From the NCBI RefSeq assembly GCF_028595325.1, contig NZ_JAQQXR010000001.1, positions 744,001 through 808,000 of the forward strand: a stretch of 64,000 bases of DNA. The letters are read 5' to 3'. Under the pieces are notes generated by a model. The model had not been told where the DNA came from. It did not search any database and saw only the letters and a program-made list of their open reading frames with translations. This stretch comes from Janthinobacterium fluminis. GTDB taxonomy: Bacteria; Pseudomonadota; Gammaproteobacteria; Burkholderiales; Burkholderiaceae_D. Every line of letters begins with the position of its first letter. The stretch's first letter is position 1. The position numbers and the translations under genes were made by a program. Positions 36,904 through 45,350 of this stretch are shown piece after piece.

Positions 36904-39615
36904 TTAGCTAACTGGCGTAAGGCTGCGACGCGTAGCAAGGATATTTACGTCTTTAGAGCTGCTGTCGCGGCGTAGACGCTTCAGGACGTTTTGCTGTGTT
37001 TCCGGCGTCCAGAACACCCGGAGCCGTTCACGAGCTCGTGTCACAGCGGTATAGAAAATGCTGTGTGTAACGTCGTCTTCGTTTGCGTCCGTAATTACGA
37101 TTTTTACTGCATCAAATTCCAGGCCTTGTGCTTTGTGAATGGACACGGCGTAAGCAACTTGGAAAGGGACGGTAGTATTCAATGAGTCGTCATCAGCATC
37201 GTCATCCATCGTGGTCTCATAGACAGAAAATCGCACTGTTGAACCACCCATCCATTCTAGGTCATCACCATCTACATCGAATTCACTGAGCGGACGATCT
37301 AGTTCGACGTCAAATTGAATCCTTCCCCGATCTCGCTCAATTCCGACAATGCGACCTTTGAGGTTATTGTAGATGACAGGACGAAATCTTTCGCTTTCGT
37401 TAAACAAAACAGGGTCGTTTATTTTATATGTCGCGACGCGCCAATGGAAGGCGGTTGCAGGATTGCTGCTTTGCAAAAAGCGATTGATGTTGTTAATCCC
37501 GTATAAACCGTCGTAATTAAGGCAAAGAATAATTTCGTCCTGCTCCTGAGCTTCGAATAATGAGTTATCAAGAACTGTTGAATAGCCGTTTCTAGCCATG
37601 ATTTCGGTGATGTCGTCACTGATAGCTCGAACGGAGCTCCAGAATTTCAAAAGAGAGCTATTTTTCGTTCGATAAGGCGTTGTTAGTTCAAACACCGATG
37701 TCTTGGGGATAAATGAACGAATTATTTCAAACCAATTGCCAAATTGAATAGATTCAATCTGATAGACGTCTCCCACCAAAACCAATAGTTTGAAAGTTGT
37801 TCTCTCTAGAACTTTGATTAGGTCTGAGTTGCTAACAGTGCTGCACTCATCAATAACGAGTAAGTCATATTCTTGTGTGGATAGTCTCCGGCTGATTTGG
37901 CTATTAATCGTCCTGAATTCTGAGTTCTGCGCCTTAATTTTTCGTTTTAAATTATCTATTGCCGGGTTTGTGTGAGCAAGAAATAGCTTCTGCTTATCAT
38001 TAAAGTAATGTGCTATATGCTCCACTATGGTTGATTTCCCTGTGCCCGCCGCACCATAAACCAGAGCTACGCGGGAATTGCTAAACAACTGCTTAAGTGC
38101 AACAACTTTTGCAGGGTCGTCAATTGCCACAGACGCCTCGTTAAGCCAACGCTCCACTGCGTGGGTGTACCCATCGATTTTTAACTTGGCATACTTTTGG
38201 AGATTTTCGATAATCGATACTGTTTCGTTCTCATAACCACATATGAAAACGTTTTTTTTATCGAGTACAAGACGGCGCTCGGTATGTTTATGGTAAAGTG
38301 CATTGTTATAGGTGGTAATTAAACTTGATACCTCTCCAAACTCCTCAAGTTCGGCTGCTGGCGTATAGAGTATTCCATGGTGCTCAATATTGTTTTTCAC
38401 ACGTCGAGCGAGGAGTTCATGCTTCCGTCCAGTGATATCGATGCTCTCAGCGAGATCCCAAAAACGGGGATTATGACCTGGCAAAGAGGTACACAAGGGC
38501 ATGTTGTCAAACGGGATACAACTAAAGGGTAGGCGTAAACCCGAAAGAAGTTTACATGCTTCGGATGAATATGCTAGTTTTAACGTCTGGTTATGCATTC
38601 TTACAGCGAGATACCTAAGCACGTTTTGGCCTGGGGAGCTGCGTTGAACCAGTCTTCGTACTTCGTCAAAGATAGGGAAAAGCAGCAGCTTAGTAACGTT
38701 GCCTTTCGTGCCTGCTTCTCTTAATGGTGCATACCTATAGTCGGGCATTTCGATTAAGTCGACCAAGCCTTCAGCGCTGTTTGTTAGCCAGCGCATCAAA
38801 AACTGATACTCTATAGAGTTAGTTCGGGCGGGAATTTGCATGCCTAATAGACGAGCGTAATTATCAAATTCGCACGGTCGTATGGAAATTTCCCAATGTC
38901 GAATTATAGTAATCGGCATTTCTTGTTCCAACACTTCAATCGACCCTCTTTGGAGTGTCAACATTGCTGAGTACTTATCCGTCATGTCAATCAGGGTAAA
39001 AGCAATAATGCGATCAAACTTACTTACTTTATTGATAGCGCGACAAAACGTGACCTCGTAATAAATTTGTCCACGCACAAAGAACGGTCGAGTTTTTTGA
39101 ATGTAATACCTGTCCCTATCTAAATTGTCTAACGGAGTGGAACGTGCAGATTCGATTTTTTCCGCGATCTTCTCATGATACTCGCGCAAAGATGGATCTA
39201 GATCTATGGGGAATGATTCAAGGTTTTCTAAGCTTGAAATGCTAAAATTCAATAATAAGCCACGAATTCGATGAAGATATTCATAGTATTTCAGCATTAA
39301 TCTTTCAGAGGCGTCGCCGTCTAACGTATAGTGTGACGCAATTTTCTGAAGTAGTTTGTGAAACTTCCCGAGGAAGCTATACTTCGCCTTGCCTTTGATA
39401 AAATCAAGGGCAGGTTGTATAGCCTCATAGGTAAATTCCGCTTCGGAAGAACTCTTATGGAGAAAGACTGCAGTTCCCTCAACTAGGTTACGGAGCTGAG
39501 AAAGAACGTTTTGTGATAGTAACGCCCGCTGATCCACCAGTGATTCTATATTTTGACATATAGCGTTGTTCGCATTTTCGATTTGTTTGGCAATCGTAAT
39601 CATCTGTTCCGACAC
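36904..39615 (-). CDS. Large SF1 (RecD/UvrD-like) helicase with novel N-terminal half
   Basis: A 903-residue protein (GTG start; ATG four codons later is an alternative). Helicase motifs lie in the C-terminal ~400 residues: Walker A GAAGTGKST near 521, Walker B LLVIDECS near 585, LVLVGDVYQIESI, LTTPYRTK, then VAYAVSIHKAQGLEFDAV near 821 and YTAVTRARERLRVF near 857. The spacing is that of RecD/Dda-like SF1B or UvrD-like enzymes with UvrD_C_2. The first ~500 residues match nothing I recognise; they are AT-rich and carry no clear nuclease motif. Such helicases with unknown N-domains are frequent in defence islands. Confidence 0.8.
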   Translation of the reverse strand: MSEQMITIAKQIENANNAICQNIESLVDQRALLSQNVLSQLRNLVEGTAVFLHKSSSEAEFTYEAIQPALDFIKGKAKYSFLGKFHKLLQKIASHYTLDGDASERLMLKYYEYLHRIRGLLLNFSISSLENLESFPIDLDPSLREYHEKIAEKIESARSTPLDNLDRDRYYIQKTRPFFVRGQIYYEVTFCRAINKVSKFDRIIAFTLIDMTDKYSAMLTLQRGSIEVLEQEMPITIIRHWEISIRPCEFDNYARLLGMQIPARTNSIEYQFLMRWLTNSAEGLVDLIEMPDYRYAPLREAGTKGNVTKLLLFPIFDEVRRLVQRSSPGQNVLRYLAVRMHNQTLKLAYSSEACKLLSGLRLPFSCIPFDNMPLCTSLPGHNPRFWDLAESIDITGRKHELLARRVKNNIEHHGILYTPAAELEEFGEVSSLITTYNNALYHKHTERRLVLDKKNVFICGYENETVSIIENLQKYAKLKIDGYTHAVERWLNEASVAIDDPAKVVALKQLFSNSRVALVYGAAGTGKSTIVEHIAHYFNDKQKLFLAHTNPAIDNLKRKIKAQNSEFRTINSQISRRLSTQEYDLLVIDECSTVSNSDLIKVLERTTFKLLVLVGDVYQIESIQFGNWFEIIRSFIPKTSVFELTTPYRTKNSSLLKFWSSVRAISDDITEIMARNGYSTVLDNSLFEAQEQDEIILCLNYDGLYGINNINRFLQSSNPATAFHWRVATYKINDPVLFNESERFRPVIYNNLKGRIVGIERDRGRIQFDVELDRPLSEFDVDGDDLEWMGGSTVRFSVYETTMDDDADDDSLNTTVPFQVAYAVSIHKAQGLEFDAVKIVITDANEDDVTHSIFYTAVTRARERLRVFWTPETQQNVLKRLRRDSSSKDVNILATRRSLTPVS

Positions 39616-39826
39616 CTTTCTGTTGGATCATTTTTCCATCATTGGGAGCTGTTGAGTACATGAGCGTTAGTCGCTCCATAGCTAGCAGGAATTGTTCCTT
39701 CAAGGATAGCATGTTGCCAACATGGAAAATGCGCAGAATTTCACGCAGTTGGATGTCCGGGAGTTGGAGCTTGGTGCTGAAGTGGGGAGTGCTGTGCGCT
39801 TGCTGGACATCCCCATAAACTTTCAC
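39488..39826 (-). CDS. Small unrecognised ORF between exonuclease and helicase
   Basis: A 112-codon frame whose GTG overlaps the exonuclease stop (GTGA), which suggests translational coupling. It runs 128 bases into the helicase gene in another frame. Residues 20-70 (LPDIQLREILRIFHVGNMLS, then KEQFLLAMERLTLMY) look like real helical protein. The C-terminal ~40 residues lie inside the helicase start and look random. It may be a truncated or frameshifted gene. No family recognised. Confidence 0.35.
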   Translation of the reverse strand: MKVYGDVQQAHSTPHFSTKLQLPDIQLREILRIFHVGNMLSLKEQFLLAMERLTLMYSTAPNDGKMIQQKGVGTDDYDCQTNRKCEQRYMSKYRITGGSAGVTITKRSFSAP

Positions 39827-40341
39827 TTTTCGGGGCTTATTTTGCCCGGATATTCCATGGTTGGCCGGACGTGGCCGCTTGCCACCTCAAGTAGCCTTCC
39901 CTGGGCGTCGGGCAGCGCATGATGCGGTGGCCAGGCTGCCGAATACACCAGGACCTCTCCGAGCCTGTAGGCTGAGTGCCGAAAGATCTTATGATCCACC
40001 AGCTGGTGCGTGCCGACATTGGGCGGCAAGTCGCCGGCGAAAGCGATCAGCAGCAGTTGCCAGTCAATGAGATAGTCATACAGGATGGCCGCTGGCTCGG
40101 GCAGCGCATCAAACCAGCCACGTAAGCGGCTGACCAGCTCAATGGACGTACAGGCCGCGCGAGGTATTTTTCCCAGCAGTGGAATGACCTCAGCTCGCAC
40201 GAATTCGCTTGTGTCATCGTGCCTGTAGTCGATGCGCTCGGCGTAGAAGTCACTTACGCCTACGGCCGCTATCCCAATGCTGATAAGGTCGGGATTTGAG
40301 CGCGCCAGGGTAGTGAACTCGGTATCAAGGAAGATCAGCAT
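39823..40341 (-). CDS. 3'-5' exoribonuclease-like protein (DEDD fold, Rv2179c-like)
   Basis: A 172-residue protein starting at MLIFLDTEFTTL, where Asp and Glu form the first exonuclease motif. PDLISIGIAAVG is the usual following strand and YDYLIDWQLLLIAF supplies a further acid. This fits the small Rv2179c-type 3'-5' exoribonuclease family. It is the first gene of a coupled leftward run into the small ORF and the helicase. An IS3 remnant lies only ~10 bases upstream of the start, and no good ribosome-binding site is present, so expression may be altered. Confidence 0.72.
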   Translation of the reverse strand: MLIFLDTEFTTLARSNPDLISIGIAAVGVSDFYAERIDYRHDDTSEFVRAEVIPLLGKIPRAACTSIELVSRLRGWFDALPEPAAILYDYLIDWQLLLIAFAGDLPPNVGTHQLVDHKIFRHSAYRLGEVLVYSAAWPPHHALPDAQGRLLEVASGHVRPTMEYPGKISPEK

Positions 40342-40351
40342 TGAGGTAGCC

Positions 40352-40795
40352 TGACATTTTCGGACACTTCCATTTGATAAACTTGTCAAAGGGAGTGAAA
40401 ACATGAAATCAACTACATACACGCCGGAGTTCCGGGCCGAGGAGGTCAAACTGGTACTGGTGCAGGGTTTGACGCTGGAAGAAGCGGCGCAGCGTATCGC
40501 GATGCCCAAAGGGACCTTGGCCAACTGGGTGAGCGCTGCTAAGCGCGGCATAGACCCCAAGGCACCGCCAGGTAGCCGCAGCGTCGCTGAACTGGAAGCT
40601 GAAGTGGCCAAGCTTCGTAAAGAACTGGCTGTCGAACGAATGGAAAAGGACGTGTTAAAAAAAGGCCACCGCGTACTTTGCGAGGGAGTCGCTGCCCGGT
40701 ACGCGTTCATGAAATCGGTGCGACTCGAATACCCCCTTGATTTGTTGTGCCGCGTCTTCGACGTGTCGCGCAGCGGCTTTTACCTCTGCGCTTGT
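40352..40795 (+). mobile_element. IS3-family insertion sequence remnant
   Basis: The probable left end is near 40352 (TGACATTTTCGGACACTTCC), followed by orfA and the first few dozen codons of orfB. Homology to orfB stops at about 40790 after SRSGFYL; the rest of orfB and the right end are missing. The remnant sits just upstream of the exonuclease gene. Confidence 0.65.
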
Positions 40796-41026
40796 CGTCT
40801 AGTTGTTTGGTTTCGTGCGATTTATTACGAGCACATGGTTCGTTGCAGCGTCTGTAAGCCGGAAGAGGTCGCCCATGCTCTGCGGCTGACGGCAGCGCCG
40901 GTAAGAGTAAGTCAATTCTTGCTGACGATGCCTGTTGGGGGCAGGGAGGTCATCATATTTCTTGTCTTGCGCTCACTGAAGTTGCTCAAAAGAACATTAT
41001 TAATAAAAAAAGAAGGTTATAATTAA
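40403..41026 (+). pseudogene. IS3-family transposase: orfA fused in frame to a truncated orfB
   Basis: A 207-codon frame. Residues 1-92 are a normal OrfA: helix-turn-helix LEEAAQRIAMPKGTLANWVS, leucine-zipper-like AELEAEVAKLRKELAVERM. At a run of seven As (40657-40663) the frame continues into the orfB-type sequence YAFMKSVRLEYPLDLLCRVF and DVSRSGFYL, without the usual stop. In relatives this join needs a -1 ribosomal frameshift. After residue ~130 the sequence (CACRLVVWFRAIYYEH onward) is unrelated. The DDE catalytic domain is absent, so it is inactive. Confidence 0.75.
41018..41023 (+). promoter_or_regulatory. Candidate -10 box upstream of the 544-aa protein gene
   Basis: A perfect TATAAT lies 46 bases before the ATG in a short AT-rich stretch (40990-41050). 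The -35 region is weak. Confidence 0.4.
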
Positions 41027-41068
41027 GGTACACAACAACGTATATTCGTTCAGCAAGGTACTGTGACC

Positions 41069-42703
41069 ATGACCTCCATATCGTCAATCCCCGCCTGGAA
41101 TCCCATATCGGCCCGTTCATCTGCGGCTGTAACGAACAAGGTTGAAGCGCCCGCATCCCAAGCGGCGATGCCTTCGACCATTGTCAATCTTACTCCGGAG
41201 AGCATGGCGGCGTCCCGGCGCGGCCTGCAGGGAGCGGCGGGTGCGACGGCGGCGCCGCTGCTTTGGGAAAGCAAATCGCAGGATACGGTCAGCGCCCTGA
41301 TGGGAAGGAATTTTGCCTCGTCCTCGCTGGCGGGACGCTTCAGCGGACTGGGCGCGGCGTTGCTCAAGCAATTTCAAAGCGACGGCAGGGGTGTGTCGCA
41401 AACGGTGCATCTGGCGCCGCCGGGAGCGCAGCCGACGCCGTACGACGCGGTTGGCGCAACGGCATCGGCACCGGCGCTGCACGGCGTTGGCGACAACAAG
41501 GTCACCCTGAGCATCACCACCAAGAGCGGCACGCAAGTCCAGGTGGCCTTGGATAGTCAGGACGACGGCTTGGCCGTCCAAATGACCAGTAGCGGCGAAC
41601 TCAGCGACGTCGAACTCCGCGCGCTGGGCGGTCTTTCGGCGGCATTCCAGGAGGCCATCGACGGCATGGCGCAGGAGCCGCCGCAGCTCAAGTTGAAGGG
41701 CTTGACGCAATTCGATTCCTCGGTGCTGGCGTCGGTGGATCTGCGCGCCGCGGTGAAATCGACAAGCGAGCCGGAACGCACGCAAACGCTGACCTTCCAC
41801 GCCGACGGCGCGCAAAGAAAGCTCAGCTTTAGCGGGGTGTCCGGCACGGCGGCAGTGAGTGTCGATATGAGCAAGCTTGCCGGCGTGGGCAGTGCGCAGC
41901 AGCAGGCCAAGGCCATGGATAGCTATCTGAAGCAATTTGACCAGGCTGCTTCGCGCGGCAAGGGCGATGCGGCGCTGATGTCTATGTTCAAGGATGCGTT
42001 TGTCGGGATGAATAGCAACTACGGTGCCGTGGCCCAGCCGTCCGGCGGCGGAGTCCAGTCTGGCAAATGGGAGTTGGCGGTCGAGGACCGCGCCGTCCTG
42101 ACCGGCCTGGCGGACTTCAGTGCCTCGGTCACGCAGGCCGCGAAGTCGAGCAACCCAATGCGGCCGTCGGAGCAGGATAGCTTCTCCTATCAGGTGTCGC
42201 AGAGCACGAGCATCACGGGCCATAGCGAGGACGACCGTTCGATTTCGCAGCAACAAAAGTCCGAGTTGAGCGCCAGCTTCCACATGCCGATTACGCCGGG
42301 CGCCCAGTTGCGGCTGGACGGCACGCTGCAATCGCAGAATTACGACTATCATCAGATCAACGACTCAGCCAGCAGCGCCGTGGATTTGGCCTATGAAAAA
42401 GGGCGGCTGGTCAAGGCGACGCTCAATCAGTCGGCCAGCCAGTCCACCCACATCATGCGTTACGAGTTGGGCAAGCTGGTTTCCGACACGGTCACGCCCG
42501 GCCAGCAATCGCTGCAGCGCGATCTGGTGGCGGCATTGACTAGCTATCAGCGCGGCACCGCCAGTCAGACCCGCGATGAAAGAATCGAGCAGCGCAAGCA
42601 GATGCTGTCGGGGGTGAACGAGCAGATCTTCCTGCGGGCCTATCCCGATCCGCAGAGCGGCGTGTGGTCAATCGATAAGGCCCGCGCCGGCGCCATGCAG
42701 TAA
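41069..42703 (+). CDS. Hypothetical protein, Ser/Ala/Gln-rich, 544 aa
   Basis: No family recognised. It starts at ATG 41069 with AAGG ten bases upstream; a GTG at 41063 is also possible. There is no signal peptide or membrane segment. The first ~120 residues are low-complexity Ser/Ala/Pro. Beta-like segments follow (NKVTLSITTKSGTQVQVALD, TLTFHADGAQRKLSFSG), then helices and a second beta region (SELSASFHMPITPGAQLRLD). The C-terminus has a charged helix and PDPQSGVWSIDKARAGAMQ. GC and codon use match the core genome. It might be a secreted or structural protein; no context supports a role. Confidence 0.7.
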   Translation: MTSISSIPAWNPISARSSAAVTNKVEAPASQAAMPSTIVNLTPESMAASRRGLQGAAGATAAPLLWESKSQDTVSALMGRNFASSSLAGRFSGLGAALLKQFQSDGRGVSQTVHLAPPGAQPTPYDAVGATASAPALHGVGDNKVTLSITTKSGTQVQVALDSQDDGLAVQMTSSGELSDVELRALGGLSAAFQEAIDGMAQEPPQLKLKGLTQFDSSVLASVDLRAAVKSTSEPERTQTLTFHADGAQRKLSFSGVSGTAAVSVDMSKLAGVGSAQQQAKAMDSYLKQFDQAASRGKGDAALMSMFKDAFVGMNSNYGAVAQPSGGGVQSGKWELAVEDRAVLTGLADFSASVTQAAKSSNPMRPSEQDSFSYQVSQSTSITGHSEDDRSISQQQKSELSASFHMPITPGAQLRLDGTLQSQNYDYHQINDSASSAVDLAYEKGRLVKATLNQSASQSTHIMRYELGKLVSDTVTPGQQSLQRDLVAALTSYQRGTASQTRDERIEQRKQMLSGVNEQIFLRAYPDPQSGVWSIDKARAGAMQ

Positions 42704-42806
42704 TTTTTGCTGGCAAGGCCGGCAAAATGCCAGGCCTATCACTTACAACTTCAATGGCGCGCGGGCCAGATTTTGGCCCCGCCGTGCCTTGAGCGCGTCT
42801 CCGCTG

Positions 42807-43352
42807 TTATCGCGCCGACAGCGCTCTCGCAGGCAACTCGATGGCGACGAGCTTCCAATGCCACAGACCTTCGCGGCGTAGCGTGAACGTGCCTTCGTTC
42901 TTGGTACCGTTTGCCGGATGAATGCTGACTTTGTTCAAACCCGTGTAGCTGACCGTGTAAGCCGGCTTTGCTTCGCCGTCGGACGCGTCGCCTTTGATGG
43001 CGGGCTCGGCCTCGGCCTCTTTGGCGCCGGAGCGCATCAACGCCACCACGCCGGCGGGGGAGAGCATGGAATCGACCATCGGCCCCAGTACTGTCATGCC
43101 GAATGCTTGCCCCATTACCGAGAGGGGATTTTCTTTCATTTCCGGCGTATTCATGTTGTCCGACATGGCGGCCATGAGTTGCCCTTTGATGTTCTCGCGC
43201 AAAGCGGGGAAGTCAACGTGTTCCGACAGTGCATCGGCGTCGTGCGCGACGATGGCCGTCTTTATTTGGTGTAGCGCGAAATACGGCGACGCATACGCCA
43301 GTCCGCCGACGGCGACCAATACGGCAAGTCCGCCTGTGATGAGTTTTTTCAA
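42807..43352 (-). CDS. DUF2939 family protein
   Basis: A 181-residue protein with an N-terminal hydrophobic anchor or signal segment (KKLITGGLAVLVAVGGLAYA). The DUF2939 signature follows: SPYFALHQIKTAIVAHDADA, then LSEHVDFPALRENIKGQL. The C-terminal half is a beta domain (FTLRREGLWHWKLVAIELP). The family is periplasmic or membrane-anchored with unknown function. It is monocistronic. Confidence 0.82.
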   Translation of the reverse strand: MKKLITGGLAVLVAVGGLAYASPYFALHQIKTAIVAHDADALSEHVDFPALRENIKGQLMAAMSDNMNTPEMKENPLSVMGQAFGMTVLGPMVDSMLSPAGVVALMRSGAKEAEAEPAIKGDASDGEAKPAYTVSYTGLNKVSIHPANGTKNEGTFTLRREGLWHWKLVAIELPARALSAR

Positions 43353-43771
43353 TTGCTGTCCTGTTGAAGAAATGTGTGGGGTAAATGGCTTGCCGCCATC
43401 TTAGCAATATTTTTATTGGAACCTATGGAATTCCGCAGTCTTGTATGGGCGGCGCGCGCGGCCATCCCGCACTTGACGGCCGTCAGGTAATCTCAGAATT
43501 GCACGCGATTCCCGCCCGCGCGCCATGTGGGCAAGTGCATTAATTGCCGTCAACGCCAGCATGCAGACCATCAAGTATGACATCACCTTGCCGTGACCCG
43601 CAGTCCGGACAATTCGGCGGAATATCACGCGTCTGGCAGATAAAACCGCTGCAACCACCCAGCCTCGAAGCGGGTCTTATCGTCTAGGCCCCGCAGCGTA
43701 CATGGGGCCGGGGTATTTTGCTTTACTGGAGCATTTCCGGACATGGGATGTTTCACGAGGAGGGTGAAAAA
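43353..43771. other. 419-base gap with no convincing gene
   Basis: It lies between the divergent DUF2939 and GH19 genes. A reverse-strand frame from about 43580 to 43413 could encode a 56-residue peptide (MSYLMVCMLALTAINALAHM, then an Arg-rich tail) with AAGG before its ATG. There is no other support for it. No RNA or repeat was seen. Confidence 0.4.
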
Positions 43772-44431
43772 ATGAACGCGATCACGAAGGAGCAGCTATC
43801 CACGATGTTGACCATGCGGCATGCGGATGCGCATGCCGCAGTCTGGGTGGACCCACTGAACGACGCCATGCGTGTTTGCTCGGTTTCGACGGCGATACGG
43901 CAGGCGGCGTTTTTGGCGCAGGTGTTGCTGGAGTCGGGGGAATTCCAGCAGTTGCAGGAATTGCTCAATTATTCGCCGCAGCGCCTGCGTCAGGTGTGGC
44001 CGCGGCGCTTCGCCGATGACGCCACCGCCATTGCTTATAGCCACAACCCGGAAAAGCTGGCCAATAAGGTTTATGCGAATCGCATGGGCAACGGCAACGA
44101 GGCCAGCGGCGACGGTTGGGCCTTCCGTGGCCGTGGCTTGATTCAGTTGACGGGGCGCAGCAATTATGCGAGCTTTTCCCAATCCACCGGCATCGACGCC
44201 CTTGCCAATCCGGACCTGTTGCAGCAGCCGGCCGGCGCGGCGCTGTCGGGCGCCTGGTTTTGGCAGTCGAAAGGCTTGAACGAACTGGCTGACAAGAGCG
44301 CCAGCGCGGACGCCAACGCGATCTTTACGGAGTTGACCAGGCGCATCAACGGCGGCACCAATGGCCTGGAGCAGCGCAAGGCGTATTGGGTGCGGGCGCG
44401 GCAGGCCCTGGGCGTCGCCGGGGTGCATTGA
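43772..44431 (+). CDS. GH19 chitinase-like endolysin
   Basis: A 219-residue protein starting at ATG 43772 behind GGAGGG. The glycoside hydrolase 19 fold is shown by QAAFLAQVLLESGEFQQLQE, which contains the catalytic Glu, and by the substrate-cleft segments GDGWAFRGRGLIQLTGRSNY and GAALSGAWFWQSKGLNELAD. The length and lack of a signal peptide or binding domain are those of phage endolysins that cut peptidoglycan. No holin or phage genes are adjacent, so it may be a domesticated lysin or a T6SS-type cell-wall hydrolase. Confidence 0.85.
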   Translation: MNAITKEQLSTMLTMRHADAHAAVWVDPLNDAMRVCSVSTAIRQAAFLAQVLLESGEFQQLQELLNYSPQRLRQVWPRRFADDATAIAYSHNPEKLANKVYANRMGNGNEASGDGWAFRGRGLIQLTGRSNYASFSQSTGIDALANPDLLQQPAGAALSGAWFWQSKGLNELADKSASADANAIFTELTRRINGGTNGLEQRKAYWVRARQALGVAGVH

Positions 44432-44568
44432 GCGGCCGCCCCGGCGCGCCTCGTCGGATAGCGCCAGGACCCGCCTCTTTCGCTGTCGTGCGGCGCCGGG
44501 CCGCTGCCATTAAAATAGACGCGTTGCCGGTTGTCGGCGCAAGCGATGCACAGTGAAAAGGCAGGGAC

Positions 44569-45315
44569 ATGAGTATGGATAAGGCAATCATTACCGGACA
44601 TAGCCGGGGTTTGGGTGAGGCGCTTGCGGAAACCTTGCTGCGGCGCGGTTTCAGCGTGCTGGCGATCGCGCGCAGCGGCAATGCGGCGCTGGCCGGCCGC
44701 CACGCCGGATTGCGCGAAGTGACGCTGGACCTCGCGGACACGGCGGCACTGGCGCGTTGGCTGGCCGACGGCGAACTGGCGCGTTTTGCGCAAGGCGCGT
44801 CGCGCATCGTGTTGCTGAACAATGCCGGACAGCTGGGCCCCGTCGGCGCGCCGGGGCAGCAGGGCGCGCAGGCCATCGCCCGGGCGCTCGCCATCAACGT
44901 GGCCGCCCCCATCATGTTGTCCGACGCCTTCGTTGCCGCGACCCAGGGCTGCGCCGACCGGCGCATCGCCCATGTGTCGAGCGGCGCGGGACGCAACGCC
45001 TATCCCGGCTGGAGCATCTATGGCGCCGGCAAGGCGGCGCTCGACCTGCATGCGCGGGCGGTGCAGCTTGATGCCGTGGCGGGGCTGAGCATCGCCAGCA
45101 TCGCGCCCGGCGTGATCGACACGGGGATGCAGGCTGAGATTCGCGGCGCCAGCGTCGCCGCTTTCCCGCAGCGCGCCCGCTTCGAGGCATTGAAGGCAAA
45201 TAATGAATTGGCCAGTCCCGCCGATGCCGGGCGTAGTTTTGTCGACTACTTGCTGTCCGATCATTTCGGCAGGGCGGCGTGCACGGATCTGCGCCATCCG
45301 CCGGCAGGGCAATAG
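44569..45315 (+). CDS. Short-chain dehydrogenase/reductase
   Basis: A 248-residue Rossmann oxidoreductase. ITGHSRGLGEALAETLL is the dinucleotide loop, LLNNAGQLGP the structural NNAG motif, HVSSGAG the catalytic Ser and SIYGAGKAALD the Tyr-x3-Lys pair. The size and the GPVG-type loop resemble sepiapterin or benzil reductases, which use NADPH. The substrate is unknown. It stands alone. Confidence 0.87.
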   Translation: MSMDKAIITGHSRGLGEALAETLLRRGFSVLAIARSGNAALAGRHAGLREVTLDLADTAALARWLADGELARFAQGASRIVLLNNAGQLGPVGAPGQQGAQAIARALAINVAAPIMLSDAFVAATQGCADRRIAHVSSGAGRNAYPGWSIYGAGKAALDLHARAVQLDAVAGLSIASIAPGVIDTGMQAEIRGASVAAFPQRARFEALKANNELASPADAGRSFVDYLLSDHFGRAACTDLRHPPAGQ

Positions 45316-45350
45316 CAAACCGGGGCGGCGTGGTGTATCGCCGCCCTCAT

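Larger units (their letters stand above)
33430..41040. mobile_element. Probable degraded genomic island at tRNA-Val
   Basis: From the tRNA-Val 3' end to about 41 kb the DNA changes character. It holds two truncated tyrosine recombinases, a dead IS256-family element, an AT-rich block (35.5-39.7 kb) with two unusual genes, an exonuclease gene and an IS3 remnant. Conserved housekeeping genes resume elsewhere. I found no second copy of the tRNA 3' end in this window, so the right boundary is uncertain and the element may not be one unit. Confidence 0.55.

Noticed and set aside
39823-40710. A longer exonuclease starting at 40710
   Set aside because: The extra ~120 codons are the antisense of the IS3 orfA; the protein begins at the canonical MLIFLDTEF.
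33430-41040. A direct repeat of the tRNA-Val 3' end marking the right attachment site
   Set aside because: I looked for the sequence CGCAAGTTCGAAACTTGCAC farther right and did not find it in the window.
43413-43580. A 56-residue reverse-strand ORF with AAGG before its ATG
   Set aside because: No homology recognised, an Arg-rich tail and no context; listed only as content of the gap.
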